Shown: positions 56,113 to 64,000 of the stretch, piece by piece
Layout of the letters: every line of letters starts with the position of its first letter
Position numbering within the stretch: position 1 is the first letter of the stretch
From: Aliiroseovarius lamellibrachiae
GTDB lineage: Bacteria; Pseudomonadota; Alphaproteobacteria; Rhodobacterales; Rhodobacteraceae
Direction of reading: 5' to 3'
Length of the DNA stretch: 64,000 nt
NCBI RefSeq assembly: GCF_018599245.1
Contig: NZ_JAHEVJ010000001.1
Span: forward strand, 434,001 to 498,000
Translations under genes and position numbers: made by a program
The notes under the pieces: model-generated
Databases searched by the model: none
What the model saw: only the letters and a program-made list of their open reading frames with translations
Told to the model about the DNA's origin: nothing

Positions 56113-57888
56113 TTAGAACTGTTCTGCGTCCAGTGCCATCACCGTCGATGCCCCGCTTTCAATGCGTGCAAGATGCATGGCGGTGGCCGGCAGGCGGCGT
56201 GCCATATAGTAGCGCGCTGTTGCCAGCTTGGTCTCGTAAAACGCCACGTCAGAGGCGCCATTTTCCAAGGCGTCCAATGCGGCGCGGGCGGATTTGGCCC
56301 AGACAAAGCCAAGGCAGACATGACCAAAGAGGTGCATGAAATCATAGCTGCCTGCCAGCGCATCATTGGGATTTTTCATGCCTGATTGCATGAAGAACAT
56401 TGCCGAGGCCTGCAGGTGTTTGGACGCGGTTTTCAAAGGCTCGATGAAATCACTCATCGCCTCATCCTCGCCCTGTTCTTTGCAGAAGGCTTTGATCATT
56501 TCAAAGAAACCCATGATTGGCTTTCCGCCACCAGCGGCCAGTTTGCGGCCCACCAGATCCAGTGCCTGAACGCCATTGGCACCTTCGTAAATCTGCGCAA
56601 TGCGTGCATCACGGGTGAACTGGCTCATGCCGTTTTCTTCGATATAGCCGTGGCCACCGTAGATCTGTTGCGCCAGAACAGTCATGTCGTACCCCTGATC
56701 GGTCAGAAAGCCTTTCAGAACCGGAGTCATCAGAGAAATCAGCCCCTCGGCCTCTTCATCACCCGCGCGGTGGGATTGGTCAATCAGCTGTGCGCCCCAC
56801 AAAAGGAATGCGCGCGCGCCTTCGATAAAGGACTTTTGATCCATCAAGGAACGGCGAATATCAGGGTGAACAATCAGCGGATCAGCCGGGCCATCGGGGT
56901 TTTTCACCCCGGTCACATCGCGCCCTTGCAGGCGGTCTTTGGCATAGATCACGGCGTTTTGGTACGCCGCTTCGGCCTGTGCCAGACCCTGCATCGCCAC
57001 ACCAAGACGCGCTTCGTTCATCATGGTGAACATCGCGCGCATGCCTTTGTGCATATCGCCCAAGAGATACCCGGTTGCCTCGTCATAGTTCATCACGCAG
57101 GTTGAATTGCCGTGGATGCCCATTTTCTTTTCGATATTGCCAACCGACACACCATTGCGCGCGCCCACCGATCCATCGTCGTTCAGGTTGAACTTCGGAA
57201 CAATAAAGAGCGACACGCCCTTGATGCCGTCTGGCCCGCCGGGGATTTTTGCCAGCACAAGATGGATCACATTGTCAGACATGTCGTGATCACCGGCCGA
57301 GATGAAAATCTTTTGGCCGGACACCTTATACGATCCATCCTCCTGCGGTTCCGCTTTGGTGCGCATCAGGCCCAGATCGGTGCCGCAATGCGGTTCCGTC
57401 AGGTTCATGGTGCCGGTCCATTCGCAGCTGATCATTTTCGGCAGATAGGTCGCCTTTTGGTCGTCCGTGCCGTGGGCAAGGATGGCCGAGGCCGCACCGT
57501 GGGTCAGGCCCTGATACATGGTAAAGGCTTGGTTTGCCCCAGAGAAAATCTCGCCGACAGCGGTGCCAAGAACGGCTGGCATATTCTGCCCACCAAATTC
57601 CTCGGGCATATCAAGCCCGGTCCACCCGCCGTCTTTCATCTGCTCAAACGCTGCTTTGAACCCGGTGGGCGTATAGACGACCCCGTTTTCCAAACGACAG
57701 CCTTCCCGGTCGCCCACAACATTTAAAGGGGTCAGCACATCGCTGGCCAGCTTGCCCGCTTCTTCCAGCACGGCCCCGGTAAATTCGGGTTCCAGATCAC
57801 TGTAACCGGGAACGTCGCTTTGATGCGTTTTCAACACTTCGTGCAGGACAAACGCCATATCTTTGGTGGGGGCGGTATAGCTGGGCAT
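56113..57888 (-). CDS. Acyl-CoA dehydrogenase with C-terminal extension (DmdC/AcdA type)
   Basis: The 591-residue protein is the long type of acyl-CoA dehydrogenase. It has [53 protein letters not shown] and [38 protein letters not shown] (adjoining blocks with the catalytic Glu), plus an extra C-terminal helical domain. Relatives act on long-chain acyl-CoA or, as DmdC, on methylmercaptopropionyl-CoA. ATG 57888 has GAGGATCC upstream. A MerR-family gene is 22 bp upstream. Confidence 0.88.
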   Translation of the reverse strand: MPSYTAPTKDMAFVLHEVLKTHQSDVPGYSDLEPEFTGAVLEEAGKLASDVLTPLNVVGDREGCRLENGVVYTPTGFKAAFEQMKDGGWTGLDMPEEFGGQNMPAVLGTAVGEIFSGANQAFTMYQGLTHGAASAILAHGTDDQKATYLPKMISCEWTGTMNLTEPHCGTDLGLMRTKAEPQEDGSYKVSGQKIFISAGDHDMSDNVIHLVLAKIPGGPDGIKGVSLFIVPKFNLNDDGSVGARNGVSVGNIEKKMGIHGNSTCVMNYDEATGYLLGDMHKGMRAMFTMMNEARLGVAMQGLAQAEAAYQNAVIYAKDRLQGRDVTGVKNPDGPADPLIVHPDIRRSLMDQKSFIEGARAFLLWGAQLIDQSHRAGDEEAEGLISLMTPVLKGFLTDQGYDMTVLAQQIYGGHGYIEENGMSQFTRDARIAQIYEGANGVQALDLVGRKLAAGGGKPIMGFFEMIKAFCKEQGEDEAMSDFIEPLKTASKHLQASAMFFMQSGMKNPNDALAGSYDFMHLFGHVCLGFVWAKSARAALDALENGASDVAFYETKLATARYYMARRLPATAMHLARIESGASTVMALDAEQF

Positions 57889-57910
57889 ATGTGGATCCTC
57901 TGGTTCTGGC

Positions 57911-58303
57911 TTATTTGGTGCCGTTTTCAAAAGCAGCGATGGCTTTGGCTGCCCAATTGAGTTGTTCTGTCAGATCGTCGATGGCTTCATCCAGCTCGGC
58001 ACGTTGGCTTTGCAGGTCATTCAAGTGCTTTTTCGCGACCTCATAGGTGCGCGTCAGCTGGGTTTGTTGCTGATCGCCCATATCGTAAAGGTCGAGCAGC
58101 TGGCGGATTTCCTCCAGCGCGAACCCAAAGCGTTTGCCGCGTAAAATCAGCTTAAGCCGGGCGCGGTCGCGTTTGGTGAACAGGCGTTTCTGGCCATCGC
58201 GCACCGGGGCCAACAGCTCTTTCGCTTCATAAAAGCGCAAGGTGCGTGCGGTGACGTCGAAGGCGTCACACATTTGACGAATGCTCATAAGGTCGTCGGT
58301 CAT
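57911..58303 (-). CDS. MerR-family regulator of the acyl-CoA dehydrogenase operon
   Basis: The 130-residue protein has a MerR DNA-binding domain ([68 protein letters not shown], described as continuous helix-turn-helix plus wing) and a C-terminal coiled coil (about 75-125). It lacks metal-binding Cys. It belongs to the group that includes LiuR-like regulators of acyl-CoA catabolism. It is cotranscribed with the dehydrogenase, and a perfect palindrome of LiuR type lies about 100 bp upstream. ATG 58303 is preferred to an earlier TTG. Confidence 0.85.
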   Translation of the reverse strand: MTDDLMSIRQMCDAFDVTARTLRFYEAKELLAPVRDGQKRLFTKRDRARLKLILRGKRFGFALEEIRQLLDLYDMGDQQQTQLTRTYEVAKKHLNDLQSQRAELDEAIDDLTEQLNWAAKAIAAFENGTK

Positions 58304-58405
58304 TTCTGAATTCGATCCCTTCAAGACACCGGTCCGTTTGTTTGGGGCAGGGGGCGGGATTGCCGACCTGCCGATTGCTCTGACCGGTTTTGTTTACTTC
58401 ATAGG

Positions 58406-58436
58406 TTTACGTTTACGTAAATGTAACGTGACGTCA
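58406..58436. promoter_or_regulatory. LiuR-type palindrome TTTACGT-N2-ACGTAAA with adjacent TGACGTCA
   Basis: TTTACGTTTACGTAAA at 58406-58421 is a perfect palindrome with a 2-bp centre. GTAACGTGACGTCAAA follows at 58423-58438, including the palindrome TGACGTCA (58429-58436). The first agrees with the motif I recall for LiuR-type MerR regulators. It is placed to control the merR-acyl-CoA dehydrogenase operon. Confidence 0.6.
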
Positions 58437-58615
58437 AATATTTCAATTGCGTGGCGTCAACTTTCCTTGCCGTAACGGAACGTCATTTTCTAAAAATGGG
58501 ATGAAATGAGCGGTATTTTGCTGTTGGCCTTTTGGGATCGCGACTGTTTTATATCAAACAGCTCCACTTTGCCGCGTCTGGTAGAGTGGCTGAGCAGGCC
58601 AAAGAGGGGGATTGG

Positions 58616-59158
58616 ATGCGATTCTATTGGGTGGTTTTTGTGGGGATTGGCGTGGGGGCGGCGCAGGCCGAAACGGAATATTGGGATTACAAAGATTGGC
58701 ATGTGGCCGCAGAAAGCATCGACACGGGCGAAGATTTGCGCGTGAGCTGTACGGCGTGGACCGGCGGTGACGGGATGCCGTCGTTGCGGTTGGAACAGTC
58801 TAATGGCGATGCCGGGCCGCCCAGCTATTACCCACAACCTTATATGCACGAGACGGCCGCACGCCATTACCCTACCTTTTTACAGGACGGGCAGCGGGTG
58901 ATGTTTGAATTTGATGCCGATTGGCGCACAGAAGGGTTTGTCCAGGCGGGCTTTACCGAAGAAGGTCTCGCGTATGCAGATGCGCGCGCCCATCAAGGGG
59001 ACAGTTTGGGACTGCTGCAAACGATGCGCCGGGCCGGGACGCTTTGGGTCACGTTGGATGGGGAAATTGCGGGCGAGTTCTCGATGTCCGGCTTTACCGC
59101 TGCCTATGGCAAGATGGCTGAACAATGCGGGTTTTCCACCCAAGATGTCATTGATTGA
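58616..59158 (+). CDS. Secreted protein of unknown function
   Basis: The 180-residue precursor starts with a signal peptide (MRFYWVVFVGIGVGAAQA, cleavage before ETEYW). The mature part contains two Cys (VSCTAWTGG and QCGFSTQ), probably a disulfide, and many aromatic residues; it looks like a small beta-rich periplasmic domain. I do not recognise the family. GAGGGGG precedes the ATG. It lies between two MerR genes. Confidence 0.7.
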   Translation: MRFYWVVFVGIGVGAAQAETEYWDYKDWHVAAESIDTGEDLRVSCTAWTGGDGMPSLRLEQSNGDAGPPSYYPQPYMHETAARHYPTFLQDGQRVMFEFDADWRTEGFVQAGFTEEGLAYADARAHQGDSLGLLQTMRRAGTLWVTLDGEIAGEFSMSGFTAAYGKMAEQCGFSTQDVID

Positions 59159-59180
59159 AAGCCCTGGGTCGCGGCGCGGA

Positions 59181-59549
59181 TTATTTCACGAGTGTCTGCA
59201 CGTCATCGCGCAGCTTTTGTAAATCGTCGATCGTTTCTGACAATTCCGCATATTGCGTGCGCAATGAAGAAAGCTGACGATCCGCCAGTTCGACCCAGGC
59301 CTGATTTTGCGCATCAGTGCCTTTTTCATCATAGATCAAAAGCCATTGGCGCAATTCTTCCAAGGAAAACCCAAACCGGCGCCCGCGCAGAATCAACGTC
59401 ATGCGGGCCACTTCGCGCGGTGTGTAATAGCGAGAGCGCCCTTCTTTTTCTGGGCTGAGAAGCTCGATATACTCGTAATAACGCAATGTGCGCGGGGTCA
59501 CGTCGAACTTGGCGCACATTTCCTTAAAGTTCAGGCGGTCGTCGGACAT
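59181..59549 (-). CDS. Second MerR-family regulator
   Basis: The 122-residue protein has FKEMCAKFDVTPRTLRYYEYIELLSPEKEGRSRYYTPREVARMTLILRGRRFGFSLEELRQWLLIYD and a C-terminal coiled coil, and is a clear paralogue of the MerR protein 1.2 kb away. ATG 59549 with AGGGATG upstream is preferred. No TTTACGT-type palindrome was found before it, so its target is not evident. Confidence 0.85.
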   Translation of the reverse strand: MSDDRLNFKEMCAKFDVTPRTLRYYEYIELLSPEKEGRSRYYTPREVARMTLILRGRRFGFSLEELRQWLLIYDEKGTDAQNQAWVELADRQLSSLRTQYAELSETIDDLQKLRDDVQTLVK

Positions 59550-59653
59550 GTCGCATCCCTGAGGTTGTGGTTGCCGCAAACCTAAAGCTTTGGGGGCGGG
59601 GGTGCAATTTGGTATTACTACCCCCCCGGCAAAAGGGAATGATTTGCTTTTGC

Positions 59654-60778
59654 TCAGTTCATAAAGCCGGGGGCGAAGAAATAGAAGCCATAGCCCATGA
59701 TCAATGCGGGCACTGCGGAATAGATCGTGGCCACCATTGCGGCTTTTGGATTGAGGGCGATGGCCGGGAACAGAGCATCCCCGTCATTTGAAATGGCATT
59801 CCCCAACAGGGCAGCAAAGGGGACAACGCCGTTCAAATACAGGGTTGTCACCAGAACCTGCGGCCCACACCCGGGGATGAAGCCAATCAGGATTGCGATC
59901 AAAGGCAACAGTGGGGCGATGGTTTCAAACATATGCGCAATATCTATGCCGGCAAATGTTGCGATGTATTCATAGGCCAGATAGGCCCCAATCACCCAGA
60001 CCGAGATAAAGCTGGTTTCCTCTGCCATACGCGTCAGCGGATGGTCATCAGCATGGGTCATGGCCATCAAGGCGGATGTGGACCAGATGAACAAGCCCAG
60101 CAGTGTTCCGGCCAGAGCGATCCACAGAATTGGCACACCAAGGATATGGTCAATCGTCACCTGACCCAATTGGGCTGCCCCGACAATAAATCCCGGAATT
60201 GCCAAGGCCAGATAGGCCATGTCCTGCACGCGCAACCTCCCGATTAACGGGGCCAGATCACAGGCGGTCGTGGTGCTTGCACGAAACTCGATTGTGTTGA
60301 AGCGATCCACCAGCCAGCCAGAAACGATCCCAACAACAAAAGACAGGGGCAATACCACCAAAGCCGCCTCTGGTCGGGTGGCAATCAGCAAAAATGCCGC
60401 ATCGCCCATGGTTGCGGTCAGTGTGGCGACCACTGCGCCAAACCCAACATGACCCGAGCTATAAGCCGCAACCACCACCACCGCACCGCCACAGCCAGGG
60501 GTGGATCCGAGCAAAGCGGCCAGAGGCACCTGAGCCATCTTTGAATTGGAAAGCGCGTTGCCGATGTTGAAGTTAAAAACGCGCTCCGCCCCATAAAAAA
60601 TCAGCAAGGTCGCCGCAACAAATACGGACACCTGAACATAGGCATCGGTCATTAGCTTGCGGGTCAGGCTGCCCAATTCCCCCGGTGCAGCGGCCAAACC
60701 CACCATAATGGCAAAAACCAACAGGCGTTTGGGGCGCAGGGATCCAAAGGACGACAGGGTGGCGGTGGAGGTGGCCAT
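59654..60778 (-). CDS. ArsP_2-type (PF11449-like) putative metal exporter
   Basis: The 374-residue protein has about ten to eleven transmembrane helices and two repeated motifs, LLGSTPGCGGAVVVV and GFIPGCGPQVLVTTLYLNG, with the GCG turns characteristic of the putative 10-TM heavy-metal exporter family, some members of which are annotated as manganese transporters. ATG 60778 is chosen over an upstream TTG. A Fur-superfamily-like palindrome lies immediately upstream, consistent with metal control. Confidence 0.75.
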   Translation of the reverse strand: MATSTATLSSFGSLRPKRLLVFAIMVGLAAAPGELGSLTRKLMTDAYVQVSVFVAATLLIFYGAERVFNFNIGNALSNSKMAQVPLAALLGSTPGCGGAVVVVAAYSSGHVGFGAVVATLTATMGDAAFLLIATRPEAALVVLPLSFVVGIVSGWLVDRFNTIEFRASTTTACDLAPLIGRLRVQDMAYLALAIPGFIVGAAQLGQVTIDHILGVPILWIALAGTLLGLFIWSTSALMAMTHADDHPLTRMAEETSFISVWVIGAYLAYEYIATFAGIDIAHMFETIAPLLPLIAILIGFIPGCGPQVLVTTLYLNGVVPFAALLGNAISNDGDALFPAIALNPKAAMVATIYSAVPALIMGYGFYFFAPGFMN

Positions 60779-60796
60779 ATTGATGTCTTCTTGCAA

Positions 60797-60813
60797 TTGA
60801 GAATAATTCGCAA
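60797..60813. promoter_or_regulatory. Fur-superfamily-like palindrome before the ArsP_2-type gene
   Basis: TTGAGAATAATTCGCAA is an inverted repeat (TTGAGAAT / ATTCGCAA, one mismatch, 1-bp centre) 19 bp upstream of the start. It resembles the GAAT-N-ATTC core of Irr/Fur-type sites in alphaproteobacteria. CTTGC/GCAAG pairs nearby (60832-60850) add a second weak symmetry. Confidence 0.45.
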
Positions 60814-60898
60814 GTGCAAACTAGGGGCTTGCTCATTGAATTGCAAGAGCCAATAAAAGGCGGCACCACGACGGACAAAACCAGATGGAATTTAGCGT

Positions 60899-61366
60899 AT
60901 GACCAACGACCTCACGCCCGAAAAGAAAGCGGAAATTGCGCGCGGGTTTACCGAAGCCATTCCCCATTGTCGTGCGCTGGGCATGAGTTTGGTTGATATC
61001 GGAGAGGGCGAGGCGACCATTTCTATGCCATATGACGACCGTTTTGTGGGCGACCCGCGCACCGGTGTGATCCACGGTGGGGCGGTCTCGGCCTTGATGG
61101 ATACCTGTTGCGGGGCCGCGGTGATGAGCCACCCAGAGGCGCCCGCCATCACCGCCACCATCGATTTGCGCATTGATTACATGCGTCCCGCCACGCCGGG
61201 GCAGAGGATCACCGCCAAAGCGACCTGTTATAATGTCACCCGATCGGTTGCATTTGTGCGCGCGGTGGCCTTGGACGAGGATGAAAACCGCCCCGTAGCA
61301 ACGGCAACCGGCGCCTTCACCGCAGACGGTGACCCGAGCCGAAAATCAACCGAGGCTTTGTCATGA
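60899..61366 (+). CDS. PaaI-family hotdog thioesterase
   Basis: The 155-residue protein has the hotdog thioesterase pattern GVIHGGAVSALMDTCCGAAVMS, followed by ATIDLRIDYMRPATPGQRITAKA. Such enzymes hydrolyse acyl-CoA thioesters, for example phenylacetyl-CoA intermediates. Its stop overlaps the next thioesterase gene (ATGA). Confidence 0.88.
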   Translation: MTNDLTPEKKAEIARGFTEAIPHCRALGMSLVDIGEGEATISMPYDDRFVGDPRTGVIHGGAVSALMDTCCGAAVMSHPEAPAITATIDLRIDYMRPATPGQRITAKATCYNVTRSVAFVRAVALDEDENRPVATATGAFTADGDPSRKSTEALS

Positions 61367-61884
61367 CCACGGCCCCCAAACGCCCCCGTCCTGAACCCGT
61401 AGAAGTCATCAAGCATCGCCGCGACAGCACCTTGTCGGCGCTGGTCAATGGCGTGCCTTACATCAGTTTTCTCGGGATCGAAGTTGAACGACATGGGGAT
61501 GAGCTGACGGCCATACTTCCCTTCGCGGACAAGCTGATCGGCAATCCAATGCTGCCTGCGATCCATGGCGGCGTGACAGCGGCCTTTTTGGAAACGGCAG
61601 CGGTGATTGAACTGACATGGGTTGGGCTTTGGGCGGATATGGAAGCCGGTGCGCTTGATCAAACTTATCTGCAGGATGAGGCCCTGCGTCGCCTGCCGAA
61701 AACCATCGACTTTTCAATAGATTATCTAAGATCGGGCCTGCCGCGTGATGCCTATGCGCGTGCACGGGTTGTGCGGTCTGGTCGGCGCTACGCTTCTGTG
61801 CATGTCGAAGCCTGGCAAGACAACCGCACCAAGCTTTTCGCCCAAGCGACCGGGCATTTTCTAATGCCAAACCTCGCAGGGTAA
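61363..61884 (+). CDS. Second PaaI-type hotdog thioesterase
   Basis: The 173-residue protein has AIHGGVTAAFLETAAVIELTW and TIDFSIDYLRSGLPRDAYARA, the same fold and motifs as the upstream neighbour but diverged, with a 20-residue insert (WADMEAGALDQTYLQDEALR). Two adjacent hotdog domains as separate chains may form a heteromer; this is inference. Confidence 0.85.
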   Translation: MTTAPKRPRPEPVEVIKHRRDSTLSALVNGVPYISFLGIEVERHGDELTAILPFADKLIGNPMLPAIHGGVTAAFLETAAVIELTWVGLWADMEAGALDQTYLQDEALRRLPKTIDFSIDYLRSGLPRDAYARARVVRSGRRYASVHVEAWQDNRTKLFAQATGHFLMPNLAG

Positions 61885-61885
61885 C

Positions 61886-63226
61886 TTGGGTCAGCCCGTC
61901 CGCCAAAGCTCGCAAGAGATCACCCATAAACGTATCCTGCACATGGCGGTGCCCATTGTGCTGGGCAATATCACTGTGCCAATTTTGGGTGTGGTGGACA
62001 CGGGCGTTGTTGGTCAGCTGGGCGAAGCGGCCCCGATTGGCGCTGTGGGCATTGGCGCGTGGGTCTTGTCTGCGCTGATCTGGGTGTTTGGCTTTTTGCG
62101 CATGGGCACAACGGGCATGACCGCGCAGGTTTACGGGTCGGGTGACCGGTTGGAAACATCCGCCATGCTGATGCGCGCCTTGATGATCGCCTTTGTTGTC
62201 GGGCTGGGTATGATTGTGTTTCAAGCTCCGCTCATTTGGGCCGCCTTACAAGCTTCCCCTGCTTCGCCAGAGGTGGAGAGCCTCGCGCGCACATATCTGA
62301 AAATCCGCATTTTCTCGACCCCGGCCGCGGTGGGGCTTTATGCGATCACCGGATGGATGATCGCGATTGAACGCGCCCGCGGGGTGATGTGGCTTCAACT
62401 TTTAATGAACGCAATCAATATCTTGCTGGATATTTGGTTTGTGCTTGGGCTGGGCTGGGGCGTGGGCGGTGTGGCCTTTGCGACGTTGATCGCAGAATGG
62501 AGCGGGCTGGCGTTTGGCCTTTACCTGTGTCGCGATGCGTTCCAAATCCCCGGCTGGGCCAACCCCAAACGCATTCTTGATCGGGTGATTTTGAAACGCA
62601 TGGCCGTGGTGAACAGCGATATCTTGATCCGGTCACTTTTGCTGCAAGCGATCTTTGTCAGTTTCGCCTTTGTTGGGGCCTCGTTTTCGGACGTTGAGCT
62701 GGCCGCCAATCAGGTGCTTTTGCAATTCTTGACTGTCACCGCCTATGCGATGGATGGGTTCGCTTACGGGGCTGAGGCGCTGGTGGGCCAAGCGGTTGGT
62801 GCGCGCAATCGGCGGGCACTTCGGCGGGCATCTGTGATGGCCAGCTATTGGGCGGCAGGGATCGCGATCACGATGGGGCTGTGTTTCTGGCTGTTTGGAC
62901 CTTGGATTATTGATCTTATGACCACCGCTGAAGACGTGCGTGTGGTTGCGAAAGTCTTTTTGATTTACATGGTGTTATCACCCATTTTGGGCTGGCCAAG
63001 CTGGATGCTCGATGGGATTTTCATCGGCGCCACACGTTCGGCGGACATGCGCAATATGATGGCAATTTCAGCGCTTGCTTATGCGGTTGCGCTGTATTTG
63101 TTGATGCCCATCTATGGGAACCACGGATTGTGGATTGCGCTTTTGATCAGCCTGACCATGCGCGGCATCACATTGTTTTTGCGCTACCCCGCACTCGAAC
63201 GCAGCGTTCAGGCGGACCCGTCTTAA
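61886..63226 (+). CDS. MATE-family efflux transporter (DinF-like)
   Basis: The 446-residue protein has 12 transmembrane helices with VPILGVVDTGVVGQLG, FGFLRMGTTGMTAQ and DGFAYGAEALVGQAVGARN, as in DinF-type MATE exporters that expel cationic compounds with Na+ or H+. No ATG is available at the N-terminus the family requires; TTG 61886, with AGGG seven bases upstream, is the best start. It begins one base after the thioesterase stop. The 3' end overlaps the opposite gene by 4 bp. Confidence 0.9.
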   Translation: MGQPVRQSSQEITHKRILHMAVPIVLGNITVPILGVVDTGVVGQLGEAAPIGAVGIGAWVLSALIWVFGFLRMGTTGMTAQVYGSGDRLETSAMLMRALMIAFVVGLGMIVFQAPLIWAALQASPASPEVESLARTYLKIRIFSTPAAVGLYAITGWMIAIERARGVMWLQLLMNAINILLDIWFVLGLGWGVGGVAFATLIAEWSGLAFGLYLCRDAFQIPGWANPKRILDRVILKRMAVVNSDILIRSLLLQAIFVSFAFVGASFSDVELAANQVLLQFLTVTAYAMDGFAYGAEALVGQAVGARNRRALRRASVMASYWAAGIAITMGLCFWLFGPWIIDLMTTAEDVRVVAKVFLIYMVLSPILGWPSWMLDGIFIGATRSADMRNMMAISALAYAVALYLLMPIYGNHGLWIALLISLTMRGITLFLRYPALERSVQADPS

Positions 63227-63567
63227 AGGATCTCCAAAACGCTTTCAGGCGGGCGGCCAATACGGGCTTTGCCACCGTGAAATACAATGGGGCGCTCGAT
63301 CAGAATGGGATGTGCGGCCATGGCTTTGATCAGCGTGTCTTCCGCATCTGTTTTGCTTAACCCCAGCTCTTTGAACAGGCGTTCGCCGGTCCGCATGATG
63401 TCGATTGGGGCAACGGCCAATTGCCGACAGGCGGTGCGGATGTCCTCTGTACTGGGGGCATCGTCCAAATATTTGCGGATGTGCACGTCGCCTTTGTCCT
63501 CGATCAGCGCCAGTGTTTGACGTGATTTTGAACAGCGCGGATTGTGCCAGATGGTGATGTCACTCAT
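63223..63567 (-). CDS. arsC: ArsC/Spx-family protein, probable arsenate reductase
   Basis: The 114-residue protein has the N-terminal [12 protein letters not shown] motif with the catalytic Cys, and the later [17 protein letters not shown] with the conserved Arg-Pro. This is the glutaredoxin-dependent ArsC type; some members (YffB-like) have other roles. The ATG at 63567 overlaps the pyrD stop (ATGA), so the two are coupled; an in-frame ATG at 63573 is possible. Confidence 0.85.
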   Translation of the reverse strand: MSDITIWHNPRCSKSRQTLALIEDKGDVHIRKYLDDAPSTEDIRTACRQLAVAPIDIMRTGERLFKELGLSKTDAEDTLIKAMAAHPILIERPIVFHGGKARIGRPPESVLEIL

Positions 63568-64000
63568 AGCCATGCCTCGCGCCCGGTGCCAACGGCATCA
63601 CTGACGTGATCAAACCCATCGCGCGCCAACAGATCGTCCAACCCGCGGGCAATCTCTTCCACCAAACTTAGCCCGTGATAGGCCAAGGCGGAGTAAAGCT
63701 GCACCACCGAGGCGCCCGCGCGGATTTTGGCATAGGCATCTTCGGCGGATGCAATGCCGCCAACGCCGACCAAAGGGAGTTTCCCGTCACTCAGCTGGCT
63801 TAGTTTTGCCAGCACGCGCGTAGACTTTTCGAACAATGGTGGGCCAGAAAGCCCCCCCATTTCCGATTTATGTGCACTTTTCAAACCTTCGCGCGATAAT
63901 GTGGTGTTGGTTGCAATCACCGCGTCGATGTTCACCTCAAGCGCCACATCAACGATTTCCGCAAGCTCATCGTCGCTCAGATCCGGGGCGATTTTCAAAA
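63564..64000 (-). CDS. pyrD: Dihydroorotate dehydrogenase (quinone), C-terminal part (5' end beyond window)
   Basis: The 145 residues in the window start in [16 protein letters not shown] and contain [69 protein letters not shown], the FMN-phosphate-binding end of class 2 PyrD. The enzyme oxidises dihydroorotate at the inner membrane in pyrimidine synthesis. The catalytic Ser region is beyond the window edge. Confidence 0.95.
   Translation of the reverse strand, partial: LKIAPDLSDDELAEIVDVALEVNIDAVIATNTTLSREGLKSAHKSEMGGLSGPPLFEKSTRVLAKLSQLSDGKLPLVGVGGIASAEDAYAKIRAGASVVQLYSALAYHGLSLVEEIARGLDDLLARDGFDHVSDAVGTGREAWL

Noticed and set aside
58575-58615. Sequence resembling the 5' part of a tRNA-Ser/Leu (GTAGAGTGGCTGAGCAGGCC)
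   Set aside because: There is no T-arm consensus or matching acceptor 3' strand downstream, and the stretch is the leader and start region of the secreted-protein gene.

Overview
The window is a gene-dense chromosomal stretch of an alphaproteobacterium, most likely a marine Rhodobacteraceae (roseobacter-type). I infer this from the combination of an NDUFS4-type complex I subunit, a GcdH/LysR divergent pair, a fused dehydrogenase E1 alpha/beta gene, a conserved SPOR-domain protein, a KpsT/KpsE-type capsule export block, paired MerR genes around acyl-CoA catabolism, and moderately GC-rich coding sequence. No rRNA, CRISPR array, prophage or intact insertion sequence was found. One tRNA (Gln, UUG) is present.

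Layout. 1-3.5 kb: a uracil-DNA glycosylase family gene (cut by the window edge), an ArsR-type repressor overlapping a PF03773-type metal/metalloid permease, and nhaA. 3.5-8.1 kb: capsule export kpsT-kpsE, kdsA (Kdo synthesis) and a BON-MscS mechanosensitive channel. 8.2-15.7 kb: tRNA-Gln followed by a looser, accessory-looking segment (XRE regulator, SulP anion transporter, winged-helix protein, a lipoprotein-type HlyD adaptor with an ABC-2 exporter, a hemerythrin protein) with long non-coding gaps. 15.9-25 kb: an acyltransferase coupled to a fused E1 dehydrogenase, gcdH with a divergent LysR gene, an aldehyde dehydrogenase with a GAF-Fis regulator, and an FAH-family enzyme. 25-33.8 kb: uvrB, complex I NDUFS4 subunit, an esterase, DUF817, a truncated oxidoreductase, glyA, nadK and an EamA transporter. 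33.8-41.6 kb: class II HMG-CoA reductase, an AAA+ regulator with degenerate signalling motifs, prpE and maeB. 41.8-46.7 kb: a tightly overlapping nucleoside salvage operon cdd-deoB-add-upp, then a SPOR protein. 46.8-51.3 kb: a degenerate M48-like membrane protein, a DmdB-like acyl-CoA ligase, an EamA transporter and a sulfotransferase. 51.4-59.6 kb: a beta-oxidation block on the minus strand (merR, acyl-CoA dehydrogenase, two small proteins, GST, thiolase, multifunctional FadB/FadJ-type enzyme) and a secreted protein between two MerR genes. 59.6-64 kb: an ArsP_2-type permease, two coupled hotdog thioesterases, a MATE exporter, an ArsC-family protein and pyrD (cut by the window edge).

Functional theme: much of the window handles acyl-CoA and short-chain acids (propionate, glutarate, beta-oxidation, possibly methylmercaptopropionate). 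Several loci carry recognisable palindromic operators: TTTGCAAA clusters at prpE, TTTACGT-N2-ACGTAAA at the MerR/acyl-CoA dehydrogenase operon, TGTCTCA-N4-TGAGACA at the aldehyde dehydrogenase. I found no single new defence-like or mobile system. The strongest unusual signals are the FabD-like acyltransferase lacking the malonyl-binding Arg next to the fused E1 enzyme, the AAA+ regulator with broken receiver and GAFTGA motifs, the TTTAAA operator array before an EamA transporter, and the pseudo-peptidase.
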